From assembly GCA_002782365.1 (NCBI GenBank), contig PFHP01000039.1, positions 1 to 19,194 on the forward strand: DNA of 19,194 nt, given 5' to 3'. This DNA comes from Candidatus Kuenenbacteria bacterium CG_4_8_14_3_um_filter_39_15 (GTDB taxonomy: Bacteria; Patescibacteriota; Patescibacteriia; UBA2196; GWA2-42-15). Shown piece by piece: positions 13,734 to 19,194 of the stretch; positions within the stretch are counted from its first letter, which is position 1; every line of letters begins with the position of its first letter. The notes below the pieces were generated by a model. It was not told where the DNA came from. It was given only the letters and a program-made list of their open reading frames with translations, and searched no databases. The translations under genes were made by a program, and so were the position numbers.

Positions 13734-14180
13734 ATGTCTATTACCATTAATAAACTTGCTTATTATGATTACCAGATCCTTGACACTTTTGAGGCTGGTT
13801 TGGTATTATCTGGTCCAGAAGTCAAAGCAGTCAAAAATGGCGGCATTAATCTTAAGGGTTCATACATTAATATTAAGGATGACAGACAAGCTTCGCTTGT
13901 CAAGGCGCATATTTCTTCCTATAAACCAGCTCAACTGGTTCAAAGAAATTATGATCCCTATCAGGAGCGCCGATTGCTTTTAAACAGAAAAGAATTAAAA
14001 ATTCTATTGGGCAAATCAAAAGAAGCAGGCATCACCGTTGTTCCCTTAAAAGTTTATCTTAAGCACGGCCTGATCAAGCTAGAAATTGGCATCGCCCGCG
14101 GCAAAAAGAAATATGACAAAAGGGAAACCATTAAGAAAAGAGATTTTGAGCGCAGAAAAAGGAGAGAAATCACTTTTTAA
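13734..14180 (+). CDS. smpB: SsrA-binding protein SmpB
   Basis: This 148-aa protein binds the tRNA-like domain of tmRNA and brings it to ribosomes stalled on broken mRNA. The beta-barrel core shows INKLAYYDYQILDTFEAGL, LSGPEVKAVKNGGINLKGSY, and PYQERRLLLNRKELKILLGK, all typical. The C-terminal tail KKKYDKRETIKKRDFERRKR is the basic segment that folds into a helix in the empty mRNA channel. Length is normal. The usual NRKA/HDY box reads NKLA/YDY. It is followed 5 bases later by a tRNA-Pro 5' half and then tRNA-Pro, probably in one transcript or closely spaced ones. No tmRNA gene is seen in the window. Confidence 0.96.
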   Translation: MSITINKLAYYDYQILDTFEAGLVLSGPEVKAVKNGGINLKGSYINIKDDRQASLVKAHISSYKPAQLVQRNYDPYQERRLLLNRKELKILLGKSKEAGITVVPLKVYLKHGLIKLEIGIARGKKKYDKRETIKKRDFERRKRREITF

Positions 14181-14185
14181 TTTAA

Positions 14186-14222
14186 CGGGGCGTAGTATAA
14201 TGGTAGTACGCGTCCATGGGGT
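14186..14222 (+). pseudogene. Detached tRNA-Pro 5' half (partial tRNA duplicate)
   Basis: These 37 bases match positions 1-37 of the intact tRNA-Pro at 14310 with only three differences: acceptor T to C, position 9 C to A, and one D-loop base. Acceptor 5' strand, whole D-arm and anticodon loop with GGG are kept. No matching 3' half, T-arm or acceptor 3' strand follows. The sequence instead continues into palindromes and a terminator. It is either a broken tRNA or the 5' end of a distinct small RNA. Confidence 0.75.
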
Positions 14223-14243
14223 TGGCGGATTATTATCGCCAAC
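14221..14243 (+). repeat. Hairpin downstream of the tRNA-Pro half
   Basis: GTTGGCG (14221-14227) pairs perfectly with CGCCAAC (14237-14243) around loop GATTATTAT. It begins exactly where the similarity to tRNA-Pro ends. Confidence 0.5.
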
Positions 14244-14252
14244 GGGCGAGGA

Positions 14253-14271
14253 GACCTGCCAGCGGCAGGTC
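14253..14271 (+). repeat. GC-rich palindrome downstream of the tRNA-Pro half
   Basis: GACCTGCC (14253-14260) pairs perfectly with GGCAGGTC (14264-14271) around loop AGC. Its style matches the GC-rich palindromes in argS and at 11226. Confidence 0.6.
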
Positions 14272-14276
14272 ACCAC

Positions 14277-14300
14277 AAGCCCAGGGCTTTTGTTTTTTGT
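14277..14300 (+). terminator. Terminator after the tRNA-Pro half
   Basis: AAGCC (14277-14281) pairs with GGCTT (14285-14289) around CAG, followed by a T-rich run with a single G interruption (14288-14299). It would end a transcript of about 115 nt starting at the tRNA half, before the intact tRNA. Confidence 0.65.
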
Positions 14301-14309
14301 CGGGAAAGG

Positions 14310-14380
14310 CGGGGTGTCGTATAACGGTAGTACGCGTCCATGGGGTGGATGTAGCCGGAGTTCAATTCTCCGCACCCCGA
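14310..14380 (+). tRNA. tRNA-Pro(GGG)
   Basis: A 71-nt cloverleaf. The acceptor CGGGGTG/CACCCCG has the C1-G72 pair and A73 discriminator typical of bacterial tRNA-Pro. The D-stem is GTAT/GTAC with GG in the loop; the anticodon stem is CGTCC/GGATG with loop ATGGGGT, so the anticodon is GGG followed by G37. The variable loop is TAGC, and the T-arm is CGGAG-TTCAATT-CTCCG. CCA is not encoded. It follows the partial copy at 14186 and is ended by the hairpin at 14384. Confidence 0.93.
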
Positions 14381-14383
14381 TTC

Positions 14384-14413
14384 TAAAACCACTCAAGGCG
14401 TTGAGTGGTTTTA
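14384..14413 (+). terminator. Bidirectional terminator between tRNA-Pro and copA
   Basis: TAAAACCACTCAA (14384-14396) pairs perfectly with TTGAGTGGTTTTA (14401-14413) around GGCG. Both arms have T-runs on their own strand, so it can end the tRNA transcript and the convergent copA transcript. Confidence 0.8.
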
Positions 14414-14442
14414 AAAATGAGAATAATAAATTGTAAGAGTTT

Positions 14443-16797
14443 TTACATGCTGCTCCACTTCGCGAACATAATAAATAACGACAAGAATGCCGCGCCCATT
14501 ATTATCGGCGCGATGAGAGAAATATAATTTCTTTTTTGCGGATGGAAACGGCGCAGCAATAATGAATTACTGACAACTGAAATTGAACTTAAGGCCATAG
14601 TCAGACCAGCTAATTCTGGCTTAAGGATTATGCCTAGCCCGGCAAACACGCGCGCGGCAATGGGAATGCCAATGACATTGTAAAATAAAGCAAAAAACAT
14701 ATTTTGTTTGATTTTCCCCATTGTTTCACGGCTTAATTTTATGGCGGTTAAGACATCGCGCAAATCATTTTTAATTATGACAATGCCGCCGGTTTCCATA
14801 GCCACATCCGTGCCCGAACCCATAGCAATGCCCAGGTCTGCTTGAGCCAATGCTGGCGCGTCATTAATGCCATCGCCGACCATAGCGACTTTGACGCCAG
14901 TGCCCTGAAGTTTTTTCACTTCATTGGCTTTATCTTCAGGCAATACTTCGGCCAACACATTTTTAATGCCGGCTTGGCTGGCAATAGCTTTAGCTGTGCG
15001 GCGATTGTCACCGGTAATCATAAAAACTTCCAAGTGTTGCTCTTGCAAAGCGCGCACCGCTTCAATAGTTGTTTCTTTAAGCGTATCCGCGACCGCCACC
15101 AGTCCTAAAATTTCTTGCCCCGAGGCCAAAAGTACGACTGTTTTGCCACTTTCTTCTAATTTACAAATTTTGTCTTCAACTTTTTCAAGCACAATAGTTG
15201 GCAGACCAATCACATCAGACATCAATTTGCGGTTGCCAAAATAATATTTAGCGCCATTTAATATTCCTTCAACACCGTGACCTGGAATGGCTCTAAACTC
15301 GGTTACTTCACTTAGCGAAATGGATTCTTCTTGAGCGTATTTAACAATCGCCTCGGCCAGCGGATGCTCGGACAGTTTTTCTAAACTTGCCGCCAGCATT
15401 ATAATTTGTTTTTCATCAGTTAGACCAGCACCTATGACATCAGTGACTTCTGGCTGACCTTTAGTCAAGGTGCCGGTTTTGTCAAACACCACGGCTTTAA
15501 TTTTACAGGCCGCTTCCAGCGGCTCGCCGCCTTTGATAAGCACACCATGTTCCGCGCCTTTACCTGTGCCAACCATAATAGCGGTTGGTGTTGCTAGGCC
15601 TAAAGCACAAGGACAGGCAATGACAATTACTGAGGTAAAAGCCATCAGAGCGAAAGTGAGGCTAGCGCCGAGCACAAAATACCAGGCTAAAAATATCAGC
15701 ACAGCCAGGCTAATAACAAGCGGTACAAAGTAAGCTGAAATTTTATCCGCAAATGCTTGGATGGGCGCTTTTGACCCTTGGGCTTCCTCAACCACGCGAA
15801 TGATTTGGGCGAGCATTGTTTCGCTCCCCACTTTGGTGGCGGTGAACTCAAAACTGCCATGCTTATTAATGGTAGCGCCGATCACAATAGCGCCAACATT
15901 TTTTTCCACTGGTATGCTTTCTCCAGTCAGCATTGATTCATCCACCGAAGAATTGCCTTTAATAATTATACCGTCTACTGGTATTTTTTCACCCGGCCGC
16001 ACCAGAATCGTATCGCCGGCCACTACTTGCTCAATCAGCACATCTGTAACCACGCCGTTTTTTATCAGACGCGCAGTTTTAGCTTGCAAACCCATTAATT
16101 TTTTAATCGCGTCTGAAGTGCGTCCTTTGGCTTTTGCTTCCAACCATTTTCCAAGCATCACAAAAGTAATTAGGAAAGCGGCGGTTTCAAAATAAAGTTC
16201 TGGAATTTTGGCGCCATTTAATCCAATGAGTCCGCCAGTTTTCAACGCATAAGCCATAAACTGGACTAAACTATAGAAGAAAGCAGTTGAGGTGCCAATC
16301 GCAATCAAACTGTCCATATTAAATGTTTTCATTCTTAAACTGCTCCACATGCCTTTATAGAAGCCGGCGCCGATAATAAATTGCACTGGCATCGTGAGGA
16401 TAAGCGAGACAATGCCAATGTATGGCAAGAGTGCGGCGCGACCGGGCAGAAACGAGAAAAAATCTAATAACATGAAATAGAACATAGGGACGCTTAAAAT
16501 AAGGCCCCAGAAAAATTTTCGCCAGTATGTTTTGATAACATTTTCCCGTTGACGTTGTTCTGCTTCAGGATTACTGGCCTCAGCCACCCGGGCTTTATAG
16601 CCAGACTTTTCTACCGCGCTAATAAGCTGATCTATTGATGTGAGTGAGCTGTCAAAAACCACGCGCGCTTTTTCAGCTGCAAAGTTAACATTCAAGGTTT
16701 TAACGCCATTCACTTTTTTCAAGCCGCGCTCAATCAATCCGGCGCACGAAGCGCAGTGCATGCCAGTGATATTAAATTGTTGAGTTTGAATAGCCAT
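14443..16797 (-). CDS. copA: Copper-exporting P1B-type ATPase
   Basis: This 784-aa membrane ATPase should export Cu(I). One N-terminal heavy-metal domain has GMHCASC (12-18). It is followed by TM segments, the actuator TGES (291-294), the transport motif CPC (395-397) in VIACPCALGLATPTA, the phosphorylated Asp439 in DKTGTLT, the nucleotide-domain SEHP (476-479), and GDGINDAP (641-648). The last membrane pair carries FYN (705-707) and MALSSIS (734-740), which mark the Cu(I) subgroup (P1B-1) rather than zinc or cadmium pumps. Length is normal. It is followed 5' by the SHOCT gene 78 bases away, probably in one transcript. No CsoR or CopY regulator gene is in view. No Shine-Dalgarno precedes the ATG. 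Confidence 0.95.
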   Translation of the reverse strand: MAIQTQQFNITGMHCASCAGLIERGLKKVNGVKTLNVNFAAEKARVVFDSSLTSIDQLISAVEKSGYKARVAEASNPEAEQRQRENVIKTYWRKFFWGLILSVPMFYFMLLDFFSFLPGRAALLPYIGIVSLILTMPVQFIIGAGFYKGMWSSLRMKTFNMDSLIAIGTSTAFFYSLVQFMAYALKTGGLIGLNGAKIPELYFETAAFLITFVMLGKWLEAKAKGRTSDAIKKLMGLQAKTARLIKNGVVTDVLIEQVVAGDTILVRPGEKIPVDGIIIKGNSSVDESMLTGESIPVEKNVGAIVIGATINKHGSFEFTATKVGSETMLAQIIRVVEEAQGSKAPIQAFADKISAYFVPLVISLAVLIFLAWYFVLGASLTFALMAFTSVIVIACPCALGLATPTAIMVGTGKGAEHGVLIKGGEPLEAACKIKAVVFDKTGTLTKGQPEVTDVIGAGLTDEKQIIMLAASLEKLSEHPLAEAIVKYAQEESISLSEVTEFRAIPGHGVEGILNGAKYYFGNRKLMSDVIGLPTIVLEKVEDKICKLEESGKTVVLLASGQEILGLVAVADTLKETTIEAVRALQEQHLEVFMITGDNRRTAKAIASQAGIKNVLAEVLPEDKANEVKKLQGTGVKVAMVGDGINDAPALAQADLGIAMGSGTDVAMETGGIVIIKNDLRDVLTAIKLSRETMGKIKQNMFFALFYNVIGIPIAARVFAGLGIILKPELAGLTMALSSISVVSNSLLLRRFHPQKRNYISLIAPIIMGAAFLSLFIMFAKWSSM

Positions 16798-16875
16798 ATT
16801 TTTTAGTAATTTTAAAATTTTGAATCAACTCTTAAGCTTATCTTATGAAAAACTCAGATTAAATCTTGGCAAAAA

Positions 16876-17118
16876 TTAACTTAGATCTTTTTTCTTTTCC
16901 TCAAACTCGTGCTTATCAATCTCGCCTTTGGCATAGCGCTCTTTTAAAATATCAAGAGCGCTTTTTTCTTTATTGTTTCCTTTCTTATCTTTTTCATTCT
17001 GACTGCCGACCCATTTGATAAATGCGATTATGCCCCAGGCAATCAAAATCCAGAACAGAATCATAAAAACCCAGCCAAAGCCAAAACCCATTGGATTGTT
17101 GTAAAATGACCACATCAT
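16876..17118 (-). CDS. Small membrane protein with C-terminal SHOCT domain
   Basis: This 80-aa protein has an N-terminal Met/Phe/Gly-rich stretch, one TM segment (about 14-37, GWVFMILFWILIAWGIIAFI), a Lys-rich linker, and a C-terminal SHOCT helix pair (SALDILKERYAKGEIDKHEF, 53-72). SHOCT is a short oligomerisation-type motif often found at protein ends. Small TM-SHOCT proteins often lie next to copper ATPases in bacterial genomes, as here, 78 bases upstream of copA on the same strand. That suggests a link with copper handling, but no metal-binding Cys is present, and the Met residues near the N-terminus are the only candidates. Confidence 0.85.
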   Translation of the reverse strand: MMWSFYNNPMGFGFGWVFMILFWILIAWGIIAFIKWVGSQNEKDKKGNNKEKSALDILKERYAKGEIDKHEFEEKKKDLS

Positions 17119-17256
17119 AAATTTTTATTAAATATCCATTAATTTTTTTATGTGACCTTTATTAAAAAGTTAAAATTTTATCGCTTTCTTTTATCATCGC
17201 ATACAAATCGTTCAGGGTACTTATGGGGCAAGTTTTAATAAAAAATTTTAAATTAT

Positions 17257-18018
17257 CTATCCAGCTAACCAGCCGCCGTCAATGACCACAACTGAACCAG
17301 TCATATAGCTTGAATCATCTGAAGCTAAAAAAGCCACTAATTCGGAAACTTCTTCTGGTTTGCCAGCGCGACGAAGCGGCACTTGAGCTAGCATGGCTTC
17401 AAATGTTTTTGGGTCTGATTTAACGGTGTTAATCATTGGCGTTTCTATAATGCCTGGCGCTACGCAATTTACTCTGATGTTAAATTGAGCCAATTCTACG
17501 GCTAAGGCCTCGGTTAAAGCCGCAATGCCGCCTTTAGACGCGCAATAATGGGCAATATTTGGAAGACCAATACCTTGTTGGCCCATGGCCACTGAAGCGA
17601 TATTCACAATCGCGCCGCTGCCTTGTTTTTTCATTTGAATTGCCGCTGCTTGAGCGCATAAAAATTGACCTTTCAAATTTATATCCAAAGTTTTATCCCA
17701 TTCTTCCTCGCTCATTATTAAAAAAGATTGAAATTCAGCAATGCCAGCATTATTAACTAAAACATCTATGCGGCCAAATTTTTGCACTGCTGCTTGAAAC
17801 ACTTGAGCCACTTCGTCTTTTTGAGTGACGTCAAGTTTAAGAGCCAAGGCATGGCCGCCTTGTTTGTTAATTTCTTCAACAACCTGTTGACATTCTCCTT
17901 GACTGATGTCAGTGACCACCACCTTGGCCCCATATTTAGCCAAAGTCAAAGCATGAGCGCGGCCCATACCGCGGCGCGCGCCAGTAATTAAAGCGACTTT
18001 GTTATTAAGATTAGGCAT
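17257..18018 (-). CDS. Short-chain dehydrogenase/reductase (classical SDR)
   Basis: A 253-aa NAD(P)-dependent oxidoreductase, cytoplasmic. The nucleotide-binding TGARRGMG (12-19), the Asp63-Val of LDV, NNAG (89-92) and the catalytic set Ser142, Tyr158 and Lys162 (HYCASKGG) are intact. PGIIETPM and the ending SSYMTGSVVVIDGGW are also typical. Asp37 at the end of the second strand favours NAD over NADP. I chose the ATG at 18018, which gives the normal SDR N-terminus; an upstream in-frame start at 18114 would add 32 residues of unlike composition. Substrate cannot be told; FabG-like and sugar or alcohol dehydrogenases share these motifs. It lies 79 bases after the interrupted DsbA-like gene on the same strand. 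Confidence 0.9.
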   Translation of the reverse strand: MPNLNNKVALITGARRGMGRAHALTLAKYGAKVVVTDISQGECQQVVEEINKQGGHALALKLDVTQKDEVAQVFQAAVQKFGRIDVLVNNAGIAEFQSFLIMSEEEWDKTLDINLKGQFLCAQAAAIQMKKQGSGAIVNIASVAMGQQGIGLPNIAHYCASKGGIAALTEALAVELAQFNIRVNCVAPGIIETPMINTVKSDPKTFEAMLAQVPLRRAGKPEEVSELVAFLASDDSSYMTGSVVVIDGGWLAG

Positions 18019-18097
18019 AGAATTAAGTTTATTTAATAAATTGAAATTAAACCGACCTTTATAATTTACGAACAAAACATTGGATGAATAATCTTGG

Positions 18098-18820
18098 TTA
18101 TAACAAATTATCAATTATATTTTCCATCTGTTCGTAAGGCAAAGCGCCAGGGGTTGATTGGCCGTTAATAAAATTGCCAGGCGTGCCCCTAACCCCAGTC
18201 CTAATCCCTTCTTGATAATCTTCCTCTACCTTACCTTTGTATTTTCTTGAGGATAAGCAATTGTTAAATTGATCTAGATTAAGACCTAAATTTCCGGCCA
18301 ATTCTTGGTAAAGAGATTCGCCCAATCTTGATTGGTTTTCAAACAGACCATCGGCAAATTGCCAGAAACCATCATTTCCTTTCTGCTCGGCTACACATTC
18401 TGAGGCTTCAGCCGCCGGTCTGGCATAAGGATGAATTGAATCCAGTGGAAAATGTTTATAAACTCACTTAACATCGTTTGGATAGTTTTCCCTTACCAGT
18501 TTCATTGTCTCATGAAAAACTGAACAATACGGGCACTGGAAATCAGAAAATTCTATAATATTAACTGATGCGTTTTTGTTGCCGCGGATATGGTCGCTGT
18601 CGGTTATTGCAATTTCAGTTTTGCTTGGCGTAGGCGCAGGCTGATTAATATCTTGTTCTTGGTCATTATCTATCTGGTCTGATAAATTGGCAGTATTAGA
18701 TGGATTTTTTCCTTGCCAATACAGCCCGGCCATAACCAAAAAGCCAATAACCGCCACAACAGCTATGCCAGTCATCAGACCGGTAGAAAAAGTTTTTTTT
18801 GAATTGTTTGTTTCTTGCAT
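18098..18820 (-). pseudogene. DsbA-like thiol oxidoreductase interrupted by an in-frame TGA
   Basis: One frame over 240 codons carries a complete membrane-anchored DsbA-like protein: a TM anchor (about 15-33), an acidic linker, FSDFQCPYCSVFHE with the active-site CPYC (96-99), HFPLDSIHPYA, a helical insert, and GVRGTPGNFING with the cis-proline. It is broken by one TGA at 18464-18466 (codon 119), in NDVK-stop-VYKHFPL, where relatives as I recall them have Trp (VKWVY). The second half keeps its frame and motifs with no further damage. A single TGG to TGA change, natural or from sequencing, explains it. The ATG at 18820 starts just after the Cys-rich gene, so the two were probably co-transcribed. 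Confidence 0.85.
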
Positions 18821-18845
18821 ATATTTGATTTAATTTTTAATTTTA

Positions 18846-19193
18846 TTATTCTTCACAATTTTGGCTGTTAAATTCGCAAGAATAACCAGTGTCTTTAATA
18901 AATCCTTTCTCACATTGAGGACAGGGTTTTTCACCTTTGGCAATTAAATCATCGCAAGCGCAAGTGCCGGCAATAAAATTATTCCATTGGTTTGCCTCCA
19001 GATAGCACATTGTACATGGTGGATTAATACAGCACTTGTAATCACCCCTGGCAACTGCCTGATTGATGGCAAAATCTCTTTCTTTGATTATTCTCTGATA
19101 CATTGCTTCTGGGCTAAATTTTTCAAAAGCAGGATTCTGAATACTAAGAAACAAGTAGCTTCCAAAACTACCGAGTAAAAAAATCAATATAAT
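18846..19193 (-). CDS. Cys-rich membrane-anchored protein (5' end at or beyond the window edge)
   Basis: The frame is open to the last bases of the window, so the start is probably outside; TTG at 19187 is the only start codon seen. A hydrophobic segment at the visible N-terminus (IFLLGSFGSYLFLSI) suggests a membrane anchor. The remaining 95 residues contain ten Cys: DYKCCINPPCTMC, GTCACDD, EKPCPQC, and single Cys in YSCEF and NCEE. CxxC and CxC pairs suggest metal binding or disulfides. It lies 25 bases upstream of the DsbA-like gene in the same direction, so a substrate or partner of that oxidoreductase is plausible. I do not recognise the family with certainty. Confidence 0.75.
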   Translation of the reverse strand: MILIFLLGSFGSYLFLSIQNPAFEKFSPEAMYQRIIKERDFAINQAVARGDYKCCINPPCTMCYLEANQWNNFIAGTCACDDLIAKGEKPCPQCEKGFIKDTGYSCEFNSQNCEE

Positions 19194-19194
19194 A

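Noticed and set aside
14186..14380. An intron-containing tRNA-Pro spanning both copies
   Set aside because: The 3' half used would be that of the second copy, giving a C-A mismatch in the acceptor stem, and the 'intron' would contain a full second 5' half and a terminator. A partial duplicate beside an intact tRNA is simpler.
14086..14436. Plus-strand ORF of 116 codons over the smpB end and the tRNAs
   Set aside because: It runs through smpB in another frame, both tRNA elements and a terminator, and shows no protein family features.
14181..14440. tmRNA gene next to smpB
   Set aside because: The tRNA-like parts have full anticodon arms, and there is no tag-coding frame or tmRNA pseudoknot region. 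The two elements are a tRNA-Pro and its 5' half.
18464..18466. Genetic code with UGA read as Trp or Gly
   Set aside because: argS stops at TGA right after its typical C-terminal residues, and rodA also ends at TGA. One internal TGA in one gene is better explained by mutation, error or local read-through.
1..19194. CRISPR array, IS element or integrase
   Set aside because: No regularly spaced direct repeats and no transposase or recombinase motif in any frame.

Overview
The window is an AT-rich, gene-dense stretch of bacterial chromosome. It most likely comes from a Candidate Phyla Radiation organism (Patescibacteria, Parcubacteria-like). The grounds are a single-TM protein with the YHAVFLSNDQVYFGKI signature that I associate with that group, an arginyl-tRNA synthetase with a degenerate HIGH motif, tRNAs without encoded CCA, many genes without a Shine-Dalgarno, and short GC-rich palindromes scattered through AT-rich DNA. 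This assignment is inference; the window holds no rRNA.

Layout. (1) 1-1071, plus strand: the 3' part of greA, then a small membrane protein with its own promoter and a 5'-UTR hairpin. (2) 1250-4812, plus strand, between two hairpin terminators: a compact four-gene operon with a calcineurin-like metallophosphoesterase, a stand-alone phosphohistidine swivel domain (the PEP-utilising mobile domain), an unrecognised 360-aa protein, and a second protein ending in the same swivel domain. No ATP-grasp or PEP-binding barrel is present, so this is the best candidate for an undescribed system. (3) 4882-5276 encodes no protein but carries two consensus-like promoters, a 26-nt-arm inverted repeat enclosing a multi-hairpin core, and a strong terminator. 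It looks like a roughly 170-nt structured RNA gene. (4) 5277-7877: a membrane-anchored protein with three thioredoxin-like domains (minus), tRNA-Lys(UUU) and a pyruvoyl-dependent arginine decarboxylase (plus). (5) 7897-13679, minus: a probable housekeeping operon read argS, membrane protein, rodA, zinc ribbon, L25 (CTC type), DUF3048 protein. (6) 13734-14413, plus: smpB, then a detached tRNA-Pro 5' half with its own terminator, then an intact tRNA-Pro(GGG). (7) 14443-19194, minus: a copper P-type ATPase, a SHOCT protein, an SDR dehydrogenase, a DsbA-like gene interrupted by one TGA, and a Cys-rich membrane-anchored protein cut by the window edge.

How the parts fit. Regions 4 and 7 share an envelope thiol and copper theme. 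Region 5 combines translation (argS, L25) with wall elongation (rodA). Region 6 combines ribosome rescue (smpB) with tRNAs. Region 2 looks like an accessory phosphotransfer or phosphohydrolase module. Several palindromes sit inside or at the edges of genes: in frame in argS, at the C-terminal end of the membrane protein, directly before rodA, and in the tRNA-half transcript. They suggest a mobile or expanding palindrome family.
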